From assembly GCF_014651695.1 (NCBI RefSeq), contig NZ_BMXJ01000005.1, positions 387,415 to 451,414 of the forward strand: a stretch of 64,000 bases of DNA, read 5' to 3'. The position numbers and the translations under genes were made by a program. Of this stretch, positions 45,115 to 53,301 are shown piece after piece; position 1 is the first letter of the stretch, and the number at the start of each line of letters is the position of its first letter. The notes beneath the pieces were generated by a model. That model saw only the letters and a program-made list of their open reading frames with translations, did no database searches and had not been told where the DNA came from. Origin of the DNA: Nocardiopsis terrae (GTDB lineage Bacteria; Actinomycetota; Actinomycetes; Streptosporangiales; Streptosporangiaceae).

Positions 45115-46374
45115 GTGACCGCAGTGCCCCGCAGAGTCGCTTCCACCGCCACCCTCGTCCTGGCAGCATCCGCTCTGGTGGCGATGCCTGCCTCCGGGGC
45201 CGTGTCCCCTTCGGTCCCCCAACCCCCGGGGGCGCACGAGGTGCGCTTCGCGACCTTCAACACCGCACTGGAGCGCCCGGAGCAGGGCGCCCTCGCCGAG
45301 GAGCTCGCCACCCCCGACAGCGAGCAGGCCCGCAACGTCGCCGAGATCATCCAGCACGTGCGCCCCGACGTGCTGCTGGTCAACGAGTTCGATTACGACG
45401 AGGAGGGCGCGGGTCCCCGGAGGTTCCAGGACAACTACCTGTCCGTGGGGCAGAACGGCGCGGAGCCGATCGAGTATCCGTACGTGTACACCGCTCCGGT
45501 CAACACGGGTGTGGCCTCGGGGGTGGACCTGAACGGCGACGGTGAGTCGGTGACCGAGCCGGGCGCTCCGGGGTACGCCGAGGACGCCTTCGGTTACGGC
45601 CTCTTCCCCGGCCAGTACGGGATGGTCGTGTACTCGCGGTACCCGATCCTCACCAGCCAGGTGCGCACCTTCCAGAACTTCCGCTGGTCGGACATGCCTG
45701 ACGCGATGCTGCCCACCGACCCCGGGACCGGCGAGCCGTACTACTCGGAGGAGGCCCTGGAGGTGCTGCGGCTGTCCTCCAAGAGCCACTGGGACCTGCC
45801 GATCGACACGGGCCGCGGCCGCCCGGTGCATCTGCTGGCCAGCCACCCCACGCCGCCGGCCTTCGACGGTCCCGAGAAGCGCAACGTGGCCCGCAACCAC
45901 GACGAGATCCGTTTCTGGGCCGACTACGTGAGGCCGCGCGCGGGTTCGTACGTCTACGACGACGCAGGCGTCCGGGGAGGGCTGGCACCGGGGTCGCGTT
46001 TCGTGATCGCGGGTGACCTGAACGCCGACCCGAACGACGGGGACGGGCACCCGGAGGCCGTGGCCCAGTTGTTGGAGCACCGGGACGTCGTGGACGTGCG
46101 CCCCTCCAGCCAGGGCGGTCGCGGCGCCGCCGGGCGTCAGGACGGTGCCAACGGGGGGCACGAGGGCGCTCCGGAGCTGGACAGCGCGGACTTCGCTGAC
46201 GACCCCGGTCCGGGCAACCTGCGGGTGGACTACGTGCTGCCGTCGCGTTCGCTGCCCGCGCGGGGTTCGGGTGTGTTCTGGCCGACGGTGGACGACCCGC
46301 TGTTCCGGCTGACCGGGGACTACCCCTTCCCCAGCTCGGACCACCGCCTGGTCTGGGTGGACGTCGTCCGGTAG
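45115..46374 (+). CDS. Secreted endonuclease/exonuclease/phosphatase-family protein
   Basis: 419 aa from GTG 45115 (GAGAGG upstream). A signal peptide is clear (VASTATLVLAASALVAMPAS then GAVS). The EEP fold follows: RFATFNTALE with the first Asn, ADVLLVNEFDYDEEG-type metal Glu (here PDVLLVNEFD), LLASHPTPPAF with His, FVIAGDLNADPNDGDG with Asp/Asn, RVDYVLPSR, and the terminal SSDHRLVWVDV. All catalytic residues are present. Substrate may be DNA or a phosphoester; members are annotated as extracellular nucleases or alkaline phosphatase-like enzymes. Confidence 0.92.
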   Translation: MTAVPRRVASTATLVLAASALVAMPASGAVSPSVPQPPGAHEVRFATFNTALERPEQGALAEELATPDSEQARNVAEIIQHVRPDVLLVNEFDYDEEGAGPRRFQDNYLSVGQNGAEPIEYPYVYTAPVNTGVASGVDLNGDGESVTEPGAPGYAEDAFGYGLFPGQYGMVVYSRYPILTSQVRTFQNFRWSDMPDAMLPTDPGTGEPYYSEEALEVLRLSSKSHWDLPIDTGRGRPVHLLASHPTPPAFDGPEKRNVARNHDEIRFWADYVRPRAGSYVYDDAGVRGGLAPGSRFVIAGDLNADPNDGDGHPEAVAQLLEHRDVVDVRPSSQGGRGAAGRQDGANGGHEGAPELDSADFADDPGPGNLRVDYVLPSRSLPARGSGVFWPTVDDPLFRLTGDYPFPSSDHRLVWVDVVR

Positions 46375-46450
46375 GCGTAGCCCGCGGAGAACGTCGCGGA
46401 CCGGTGCCGGGCCGGTCCGCGACGGCCGGGTCGCCGTGCCCGTGGCCCGG

Positions 46451-46756
46451 TCAGGGCGTAGGCGCTTCCTCCTGTTGGGCGGCGTCGAGTCCGGCGCTGA
46501 TCACCCGGTCCATGATGGCGGCGAGGCGGTCCGGCCCCAGGCGGGGCGCGTACTCGGCCATCCGCTGGACCAGTCGGCGTTCACGTTCGGTGTCGCGTCC
46601 GGCGAAGTAGCCGACCGGCTTGAGCCGCTGTACCTCGGCGGCGACCAGGGCGCGGCGTTCGAGGAGTCCGGCGAGCTCTGCGTCCAGTGCGTCGATCCGA
46701 CCGCGCAGGTGGGCGATGTGTTCGTCGGTCTGCCGCGGGATGTGGCGTTCGTGCAC
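46451..46756 (-). CDS. Chorismate mutase, AroQ type
   Basis: 101 aa all-helical enzyme converting chorismate to prephenate, the branch point to Phe and Tyr. The active-site Arg and Lys pattern is visible in LRGRIDALDAELAGLLERRA and VAAEVQRLKPVGYFAGRDTE followed by RERRLVQRM. GTG 46756 follows AGGAAGGGA. A short open frame with Tyr and Phe codons and a terminator-like hairpin lie directly upstream, suggesting attenuation by aromatic amino acids. Confidence 0.92.
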   Translation of the reverse strand: MHERHIPRQTDEHIAHLRGRIDALDAELAGLLERRALVAAEVQRLKPVGYFAGRDTERERRLVQRMAEYAPRLGPDRLAAIMDRVISAGLDAAQQEEAPTP

Positions 46757-46849
46757 GGTGGGTCCCTTCCTCGGTGCGTACGGGTGCGCGGTGCGGCCGT
46801 ACGTCCCCGGGGCACGGGGGTGCGGGGCGTCGGCCGCCCGGAAAAGCGA

Positions 46850-46878
46850 AAGAGCACCGGGCGCTGCCCGAGTGCTCT
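46850..46878 (-). promoter_or_regulatory. Attenuator hairpin before chorismate mutase
   Basis: On the minus strand AGAGCACTCGGGC and GCCCGGTGCTCT form a long stem around AGC (one bulge), followed by TTCGCTTTTC. It lies 26 bases after the stop of the leader peptide and 94 bases before the enzyme start. Shape and place fit a transcription terminator acting as an attenuator. Confidence 0.6.
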
Positions 46879-46903
46879 GTTGCCGACGTTCCCCTGGTTC
46901 CGC

Positions 46904-46963
46904 CTACGTGACAGCGGCCGACGGGTCCGTCGGCTTGCTAAACACGAAATAGCGGTGGGTCAT
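46904..46963 (-). CDS. Putative Tyr/Phe leader peptide
   Basis: 19 codons beginning MTHRYFVFSK and ending with TAG. Tyr is TAT and one Phe is TTT, codons that are scarce in this genome; three aromatic residues fall within four codons. TAACAT lies seven bases before the ATG, so the message could be leaderless. Together with the following hairpin and the aromatic-pathway gene, this is a coherent attenuation leader. I know of leader peptides in other amino-acid operons; this one is inferred. Confidence 0.55.
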   Translation of the reverse strand: MTHRYFVFSKPTDPSAAVT

Positions 46964-46970
46964 GGGAAGG

Positions 46971-46976
46971 ATGTTA
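46971..46976 (-). promoter_or_regulatory. Candidate -10 for the chorismate mutase leader
   Basis: TAACAT on the minus strand, seven bases upstream of the leader ATG, the spacing of actinobacterial leaderless promoters. No convincing -35 is seen. Confidence 0.45.
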
Positions 46977-47024
46977 CTACAACGGCGGGGGCCGCGCCGA
47001 GCGGGCGCGCCCCCGGGTACCGGG

Positions 47025-47687
47025 TCACCCGTCCGCCTCGACCCGGATCATCAGGGCCGTGGCCTCGGCGGTGACCTGGCCGTGGGCGCGGATCCGACCG
47101 GCGACGAAGACCTTGCGCCCCTCGACCCGCTCCACCCAGGAGGTGATCTCCAGCGGGGTGAACAGCGGGGTGGGGCGGCGGTAGTCGATCTCCAGGTTCG
47201 CGGTCAGGCCGGGGCTGGTCTCGACGGCGGAGACGCTGCCGACGGCCTGGTCGAGCATGGCGGCGATCCAGCCGCCGTGCACGAGGCCGGGAGGGCCCTG
47301 GTAGATGGTGTTGAGGGTGACCTCGGCGCGCAGGCCCTCGTCGGTGCGGTCGAGGAAGAGCTGCGGGGCGGCGGGGTTGGTCTCGCCCTCGACGATGTTG
47401 GTGATGGTGCCGACCATGGTGGTGCCGTCGCCGAGTTCGCGGCGGACCATGGCGCCGATCTGACGGCGGGCGACGTTGAGGCGGTCGGTCAGGCCCTCGA
47501 CGGTGGCGGCGGTCTCGGCGAGGGTGTCGGTGTCGACCTCGGTGTTGGCGACGGCGTCCACCAGGTCGTGGACGCGGGAGACCAACGTGCGCAGTTCGGC
47601 GGGGAGCGAGTGGGCGTCGACGAGGGGGAGCCCGAAGGCTCGGGGGTCGTCGGGGCTCTCGGTGACCGGCTGCGTGTTGACCGTCAT
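47025..47687 (-). CDS. Hotdog-fold (PaaI-type) thioesterase family protein
   Basis: 220 aa. The C-terminal 130 residues form a hotdog domain with GPPGLVHGGWIAAMLDQAVG, the classic HGG/Asp motif, and LEIDYRRPTPLFTPLEITSW. The N-terminal 90 residues are a helical extension (VEGLTDRLNVARRQIGAMVR) not found in small PaaI proteins. It probably hydrolyses acyl-CoA thioesters. Confidence 0.88.
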   Translation of the reverse strand: MTVNTQPVTESPDDPRAFGLPLVDAHSLPAELRTLVSRVHDLVDAVANTEVDTDTLAETAATVEGLTDRLNVARRQIGAMVRRELGDGTTMVGTITNIVEGETNPAAPQLFLDRTDEGLRAEVTLNTIYQGPPGLVHGGWIAAMLDQAVGSVSAVETSPGLTANLEIDYRRPTPLFTPLEITSWVERVEGRKVFVAGRIRAHGQVTAEATALMIRVEADG

Positions 47688-47873
47688 CTGTTCCTCGTCG
47701 GGTCGGTGTTCGTTCTCGGCTGGCTGGGGCGCGCGGGGGCACGCCGGGGGGCGCCACCGTCAAAACCGAATCCTACTCGGTAGTATTCCGGGAAGAGGAG
47801 GGGGCCGGTGCGCCCCCCGTCACACCCGCGGGGAACGGGGAGTGCGCCGGGGCCGCGGCGGAGGCCGCCCTGG

Positions 47874-48311
47874 TCAGCCGAGTTTGTGCTCCATGTGCAG
47901 GTGGGGGATGCCCGCGTCCATGAACTCCGCACCGTGGGCGGTGTACCCCAACCGCTCGTAGAAGCCGAGAGCGTGGGTCTGCGCGTGCAACTCCACCCGG
48001 TCCAGCCCGGACTCGCGCGCCAGGTCCTCTGCCGCGCGGACCAGCGCGGCACCCGTACCCTTCCCTCGCCCCGGGGGCAGGACCGCCATCCGGCCCAGGA
48101 GCCCGGAACCGTCACCCTGGTCCACCAGGCGGACCGTGCCCACCGGCACCCCGTCCGCCAGGGCGAGGAGGAAGTCGGCGGTACCGTCCCGCTCGTCCCA
48201 CTCCTCCTCGATGGGCACCTGCTGCTCGGCGACGAACACGGCGCCCCTGATCACGAAGACGGCCGCGCGGTCCCGCTCGTCCAGGACCCGGCGAATCTGT
48301 GGCTTACTCAT
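47874..48311 (-). CDS. GNAT acetyltransferase, ElaA-type
   Basis: 145 aa. VFVAEQQVPIEEEWDERDGT is the typical start of ElaA-like GNATs, and LGRMAVLPPGRGKGTGAALV is the acetyl-CoA loop. LHAQTHALGFYERLGYTAHG closes the fold. Substrate unknown. Confidence 0.9.
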   Translation of the reverse strand: MSKPQIRRVLDERDRAAVFVIRGAVFVAEQQVPIEEEWDERDGTADFLLALADGVPVGTVRLVDQGDGSGLLGRMAVLPPGRGKGTGAALVRAAEDLARESGLDRVELHAQTHALGFYERLGYTAHGAEFMDAGIPHLHMEHKLG

Positions 48312-48410
48312 CCGCGCAGGATATCCGCGCGGGTGACGGGCCCCGCACCCGGTCCCGGCCGTCCGCCCCTCTCCCCCGCCGCCCCGATCCGCCCGCCCTA
48401 ACCTGGACGT

Positions 48411-49268
48411 ATGGAACTGCCCAGCGAAGTCCACCCCACCGTCGAGGACCCGCGTGTGGAGCGCGCGCGGTACTGGCGCTTCTCCGGGCTGCCCGACACC
48501 GAACTTCTCACCGCCCGTTTCGTCACCACGTCCTTCACCCGGCACACGCACCCCACGTACACCATCGGCATGATCACCGGCGGCATCGAGGAGTACTCCC
48601 ACGCGGGCGGGCGCTCACGGGTGGGGCCGGGCGGGCTGGCCGTGGTCGGTCCGGACGAGGTGCACACCGGGCACGCGGGGGTTCCCGAGGGGTGGGGGTA
48701 CCGGGTCTTCTACCCCGCCCCCGAGGTGGTCGAGGAGATCGGCCGTGAGCTGGGGATGCGGGGCGCCCCCGGGTTCACCGCCTCCGGGATCCACGCGCCC
48801 GAGGTCTCGCGGGTACTGGTGGGGGCGCACATGGCCGCCGAACGGGGAGAACGCCTGACCGCGTCCTCCCTGGCCAGGCAGGGCATCGCGATGCTGCTGC
48901 GGTCGCACGGGCGCGAACGGGGCACGGAGGACGGCGCGCACACGGCACGGCCCGAGGTGGCCCGGGTCCGGGAACTGCTGTCCGAGCGCCTCGTGGACCC
49001 GCCGACCCTGGAGGAGCTGGCGGCGTACGCGGGGATGGGCCCGTTCGCACTGTCCCGGGCCTTCCGGGCCGCCTACGGGCTGCCCCCGCACGCCTACCTG
49101 AACCAGATACGCGTGAACCGGGCCAGGGCCCTTCTGCTTCAGGGGCGACGGGCCGTTGAGGTGGCCGCGGAGGTCGGGTTCGCCGACCAGCCGCACCTGA
49201 CCCGGCACTTCCGGCGTCATCTGGGCGTGCCGCCCGTCGCCTACCAGCGCGCCCTGCACCGGGCCTGA
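48411..49268 (+). CDS. AraC-family transcriptional regulator
   Basis: 285 aa. An N-terminal cupin-like sensing domain (HTHPTYTIGMITGGIEEYSH, VGPDEVHTGHAG) is followed by two helix-turn-helix motifs: LEELAAYAGMGPFALSRAFR and AVEVAAEVGFADQPHLTRHF. It lies immediately upstream of azlCD on the same strand; in many bacteria AraC genes at this place control the exporter. Confidence 0.93.
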   Translation: MELPSEVHPTVEDPRVERARYWRFSGLPDTELLTARFVTTSFTRHTHPTYTIGMITGGIEEYSHAGGRSRVGPGGLAVVGPDEVHTGHAGVPEGWGYRVFYPAPEVVEEIGRELGMRGAPGFTASGIHAPEVSRVLVGAHMAAERGERLTASSLARQGIAMLLRSHGRERGTEDGAHTARPEVARVRELLSERLVDPPTLEELAAYAGMGPFALSRAFRAAYGLPPHAYLNQIRVNRARALLLQGRRAVEVAAEVGFADQPHLTRHFRRHLGVPPVAYQRALHRA

Positions 49269-49356
49269 ACCGGCCGGCCCCCGGCCCGGGGCGGCGGGCA
49301 CCACGGTGCAAGAACGTTCAATACGGGTCGCCCGTGCCCGCCTAACGTGGGCGAAC

Positions 49357-50112
49357 GTGAAGCTCCTGTCGCAACTACGTTCTCCGGCCGTCCGGGACAG
49401 CCTGGGCATCGGCGTCGCCGTGGGCGCCGCCGGCCTGGCCTTCGGCACCGCGGCCGTGGCCGCCGGGCTGTCCCCCGCGCAGGCCCTGTTCCTCAGCCTG
49501 TTCATGTTCACCGGAGCCTCCCAGTTCGCCCTGGTCGGGGTGATCGCGGGGGGCGGGAGCCTCGTCGCCGGGGCGCTGGGCGCCCTGCTCCTGGGCGCCC
49601 GCAACACCCTGTACGGGCTGCGGTTGGCCGATGTGCTGGGGTACCGGGGCGCGCGCCGTGCGCTGGCCGCACACGGGGTGATCGACGAGACGACCGCGGT
49701 GACGCTGGTCCAACCGGACCGGGAGTCCGCCCGTACCGCGTTCATGACGACCTACGTGGTCCTGGGCGGCTTCTGGGTGGCCACGACCCTGGTGGGCGCG
49801 CTGGCCACGGAGCGGGTGAGCGACATCGACGCGTTCGGGCTGGACGCGGTGGGGCCGGCGATCTTCCTGGGGCTGCTGTGGCCCCGGCTGCGCGAGGGTG
49901 GCCCGCGCACCTGGCTGATCGCGGGCCTGGGCGCGGGAGCGGCCCTGGCCGCGACCCCGTTCCTGCCGCCGGGGGTGCCGGTGCTGCTGGCCGCCTCCGC
50001 CGCGCTGTTGTCGTTCGTCGGGGTCGGCGGTCGAGCGCCCGAGGGGGTCGGCCCCTGCGAGCGGTCCGACGGCTCCCACGGGTCCGACGCCTCCGAGGGG
50101 GCACGGCCATGA
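49357..50112 (+). CDS. azlC: AzlC-family amino-acid exporter, large subunit
   Basis: 251 aa integral membrane protein with the family start RDSLGIGVAVGAAGLAFGTA then GLSPAQALFLSLFMFTGASQ and GALLLGARNTLYGLRLADVL. With AzlD it exports branched-chain amino acids and analogues. GTG 49357 is chosen; an in-frame GTG at 49306 is possible. Its stop overlaps the next start. Confidence 0.9.
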   Translation: MKLLSQLRSPAVRDSLGIGVAVGAAGLAFGTAAVAAGLSPAQALFLSLFMFTGASQFALVGVIAGGGSLVAGALGALLLGARNTLYGLRLADVLGYRGARRALAAHGVIDETTAVTLVQPDRESARTAFMTTYVVLGGFWVATTLVGALATERVSDIDAFGLDAVGPAIFLGLLWPRLREGGPRTWLIAGLGAGAALAATPFLPPGVPVLLAASAALLSFVGVGGRAPEGVGPCERSDGSHGSDASEGARP

Positions 50113-50423
50113 CGCTGTGGATCGCGCTGATCGCCACCGCCGCCGGGTGCTACCTGCTCAAGTACGCGGGTCTGGCGGCCCCCCGCCGCCTGCTGGACGA
50201 TCCGTGGCTGCGGAGGTTCGCCACGGCCGTCCCCCTGGCCCTGCTGGCCGCGCTGATCGCCGTGCAGGCGCTGGGCGACGGCCAGGCCCTGGTCTGGGAC
50301 ACCGCCCGCATGGCTGGGGTGGGGGCCGCCCTGCTCGCCCTGGTGCTGCGCGCCCCGTTCCTGGTGGTGGTCGTCGCGGCGGCCGGTACGACTGCGGCCC
50401 TGCGCGCGCTGGGAGTCGGTTAG
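50109..50423 (+). CDS. azlD: AzlD-family amino-acid exporter, small subunit
   Basis: 104 aa with four short helices; ALIATAAGCYLLKYAGLAAP and FATAVPLALLAALIAVQALG match AzlD. ATG 50109 overlaps the azlC stop as ATGA, so the two subunits are made together. Confidence 0.9.
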   Translation: MTLWIALIATAAGCYLLKYAGLAAPRRLLDDPWLRRFATAVPLALLAALIAVQALGDGQALVWDTARMAGVGAALLALVLRAPFLVVVVAAAGTTAALRALGVG

Positions 50424-50572
50424 GTACGGGCTGGGAGGGGTTGTCCACAGGCGGTTCCGGCCACTCTTGACCGGCGATGGGCCGCCTGCGAGAGTCAGCC
50501 GCATGCGCCCGGGCACACCCCGGCTCCGGTGCGCGCCGAGTGGACCTTGCGACGATGGAAGGACCCGCCTCC

Positions 50573-52258
50573 ATGGCCCCTGCCGCACAACGGCCCCAGC
50601 CCCCCACCGACACCGCCGCCCGATCGGCGGTGGAGGTCCTGGCCGCCGCCGGGATCAGACGGTGCTACACCGTCCCCGGCGAGAGCTTCCTCGAACTCGC
50701 CGACGCCATCGACCAGCACCCGGAGATGGCGCTGGTTTCCACCCGGCACGAGGGCGGCGCGGCCTTCATGGCCGAGGCCGAGGCCAAGCTCACCGGTGTC
50801 CCCGCCGTCGCAGCGGCCACACGGGGCCCGGGCGCGGCCAACCTGGCGGTCGGTGTGCACACCGCCATGCAGGACTCCACACCCATGATCGTGTTCCTCG
50901 GCCAGGCCGAGACCGATCGGCTGGGACGTGAGGCCTTCCAGGAGGTGGACCTGACCGCCTTCTACGCACCGATCACCAAGTGGTCCACCACCGTGCACCG
51001 GGCCGACCGGCTGGCGGAGACCACCGCGCGGGCGATCCGGATCGCCACCACCGGCCGACCGGGCCCGGTGTCCATCGCGGTGCCGGGCGACCTGTTCGGC
51101 CAGCGGGTCGACCGCCGACCGGTACCGCGCCCCCCGGCGGCGCCCCGGCCCCCGTTGGGCGGGGACGACCGCGACCGGTTGGCCGACTGGCTTGCCCGGG
51201 CGGTGCGTCCGGTGATCATCGCGGGCGGCGGGGCCCGGTCCGCACGCGAGGACCTCGTCCGCGTGGCCGAGCGGTACAGCGCGGGCGTGTACGCCGCCTG
51301 GCGCCGACAGGACGTGTTCCCCAACGACCACCCCCTCTATCTCGGGCACCTCGGGCTCGGGGCTCCGAGCGCGGTGCTGGGCGCCCTGGCCGACGCGGAC
51401 GCGGTCCTGGTGGTCGGGTGCCGGATGAGCGAGACCACCACCCAGGGGTACCGGCTGCCCGAGTCCGACGGGCGCACCCGGGTGGCGCAGATCGACGTCG
51501 ACCCCGGGCAGATCGGTGCCGGTCGGGACGTGTGGTTCGGGGCGGTCGCCGATGCCGGGAAGGCACTGCGCGCGCTGGCCGGGGCTCCGGTCAGGGTGTC
51601 CTACCGGGACTGGAGCAGGGCCCGACGGGTGTGGGTGGAGAGCACCGCGATTCCGCCCGGGACGGCCGAGCACCGGAGCGGCCGTATGCATCCGTGGTCG
51701 GTGGTCGCCGGTATGCGCGAGGCCCTGCCCGAGGACACCCTGATCACCAACGACGCGGGCAACTTCGCCTCCTTCCTGCACCGGGGCTGGTGGTTCCGGC
51801 ATCCGGACACCCAGTTGGCGCCGACCAGCGGGGCCATGGGCTACGCCGTCCCCGCCGCGGTTGCCGCGAAGATCGCCGCGCCCGGGCGGACGGTCGTGGC
51901 GGTGGCTGGTGACGGCGGCGCGCTGATGACCGGGCAGGAACTGGAGACCGCGGTGCGCAACGGCGCGGCGATCACCGTCGTGGTGTTCCAGAACGGGCTC
52001 TACGGCACGATCGCCATGCACCAGGCCCGCGAGCTGGGCCGGATCGCCGGTACCGAGATCAGCGGCCCCCTGGACCTGGCGGGTTACGCCCGGGCGTTGG
52101 GGGCGCGCGGAGCCACCGTGCACACTCGCGAGGAGCTGGTGAAGGCGTTGGCCGAGGCGGTGGCCTCGGACCTGCCGACCCTGGTGGACGTGCGCACCGA
52201 CCCCGAGGTGATCAGCCCGACCGCGACCCTGTCGGACCTGTTGGGCGAGCAGGGGTGA
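50573..52258 (+). CDS. Thiamine-diphosphate enzyme, acetolactate-synthase-like
   Basis: About 561 aa from ATG 50573 (GGAAGG ten bases before). The catalytic Glu is in LVSTRHEGGAAFMAEAEAKL, and the ThDP/Mg motif is GDGGALMTGQELETAV then VFQNGLYG. All three domains of the acetolactate synthase/pyruvate decarboxylase fold are present, but no small regulatory subunit gene follows. It could be a catabolic acetolactate synthase, a sulfoacetaldehyde-type enzyme or another 2-keto-acid enzyme; motifs do not decide. It follows azlCD by about 150 bases. Confidence 0.85.
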   Translation: MAPAAQRPQPPTDTAARSAVEVLAAAGIRRCYTVPGESFLELADAIDQHPEMALVSTRHEGGAAFMAEAEAKLTGVPAVAAATRGPGAANLAVGVHTAMQDSTPMIVFLGQAETDRLGREAFQEVDLTAFYAPITKWSTTVHRADRLAETTARAIRIATTGRPGPVSIAVPGDLFGQRVDRRPVPRPPAAPRPPLGGDDRDRLADWLARAVRPVIIAGGGARSAREDLVRVAERYSAGVYAAWRRQDVFPNDHPLYLGHLGLGAPSAVLGALADADAVLVVGCRMSETTTQGYRLPESDGRTRVAQIDVDPGQIGAGRDVWFGAVADAGKALRALAGAPVRVSYRDWSRARRVWVESTAIPPGTAEHRSGRMHPWSVVAGMREALPEDTLITNDAGNFASFLHRGWWFRHPDTQLAPTSGAMGYAVPAAVAAKIAAPGRTVVAVAGDGGALMTGQELETAVRNGAAITVVVFQNGLYGTIAMHQARELGRIAGTEISGPLDLAGYARALGARGATVHTREELVKALAEAVASDLPTLVDVRTDPEVISPTATLSDLLGEQG

Positions 52259-52261
52259 CCC

Positions 52262-52297
52262 GGGGCTGGGGCGGGCCGCGCGCCCCGTCCCAGCCCC
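52262..52297. terminator. Hairpin between convergent genes
   Basis: GGGGCTGGG and CCCAGCCCC flank an 18-base loop that itself can pair (GGGC/GCCC). It lies directly after the ThDP enzyme's stop and before the end of the LysR gene. Confidence 0.6.
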
Positions 52298-52307
52298 TCC
52301 GCCGGGG

Positions 52308-53228
52308 TCAGCCGGGCCCGGGCCCGTCCGTGTAGGTCCCCGCGGCTTCGCGCAGGGCGCGCACGACGGCACGGATCGCGGGTCTACGGGAGGCCTCACT
52401 GCGCCAGAACACGTAGACCTGGCGGACCAGCGCGGGTTGGACCGGGACCACGCGCACCCCCTCCGGCAGGGGGCCGCGCCCCAGCCTGGGCATGACGGCC
52501 GCGCCGATCCCGGCGGCGACGAGGGCCAGCTTGGTCTGGTGTTCCTCGACGTTGTGCACGACGGTGGGCTCGGCCCCCCGGCCCCGGATGATGCCGTGCA
52601 GCCAGTCGTCGCAGATCGACCCCTTGGTCCAACTGATCCAGGGGAGGTCGAGGATCTCGTCGAGCTCCAGGAGTTCGCGGTGGGCCAGGGGGTGTTCCGC
52701 GGGCAGGGCGATGTCACCCACGTCCTCCATGACCGAGGCCCTGGTCATCCCCTGGGGCAGGGTCAGCGGGGAGCCCATCCAGTCCACGACCATGGCCAGG
52801 TCGGCGTCTCCGTTGACCATGGCGGGGATGCTCTCGTGGGGTTCCTCCTCCTGGAGTTCGACGCGCAGACCCGGGTGGGCCTCGCGCAGGGCGGGGAGCG
52901 CCGCGGGCAGGAGTCCGCGTACCGCCGTGGGGGTGGCGGACAGGCGCAGGTGACCGGTGACGTCGCCCCGATGGGCCTCCAGGTCGGCCTCCGCCCGGTG
53001 GACCAGGGACAGGATCCGCGAAGTGTGTTCGACGAGGAGTTCGGCGGCGTCGGTGAGGCGTACGCCGCGCCCGTTGCGTTCGACCAGGGGTTGGCCGACC
53101 TCGCGTTCGAGCTTGGCGAGCTGCTGGGAGACGGCGGAGTTGGTGACGTGCAGGGCCTGGGAGGCGGCGCTGAGGGAGCCGTGGGCGGCGATGGCGTGCA
53201 GGACGCGGAGCCGGTCGACACTGAGCAT
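52308..53228 (-). CDS. LysR-family transcriptional regulator
   Basis: About 306 aa from ATG 53228. The N-terminal helix-turn-helix is LSAASQALHVTNSAVSQQLA, with the linker VGQPLVERNGRGVRLTDAAE; the rest is a periplasmic-binding-like effector domain. TAGAGT lies seven bases before the ATG, as in leaderless transcripts. It is divergent from a DMT exporter, so regulation of that exporter is likely. Confidence 0.93.
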   Translation of the reverse strand: MLSVDRLRVLHAIAAHGSLSAASQALHVTNSAVSQQLAKLEREVGQPLVERNGRGVRLTDAAELLVEHTSRILSLVHRAEADLEAHRGDVTGHLRLSATPTAVRGLLPAALPALREAHPGLRVELQEEEPHESIPAMVNGDADLAMVVDWMGSPLTLPQGMTRASVMEDVGDIALPAEHPLAHRELLELDEILDLPWISWTKGSICDDWLHGIIRGRGAEPTVVHNVEEHQTKLALVAAGIGAAVMPRLGRGPLPEGVRVVPVQPALVRQVYVFWRSEASRRPAIRAVVRALREAAGTYTDGPGPG

Positions 53229-53301
53229 GTAAGCAACTCTAATATCCACCTTAAGAAATACGAAGTGGACCTAAGGCATCGGGCAAGGATAGAAACATCC
53301 C

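Noticed and set aside
44779..46344. Extension of dnaE by more than 500 codons upstream
   Set aside because: The frame is open only because it is the antisense of the secreted nuclease-like gene; DnaE homology begins at 44778.
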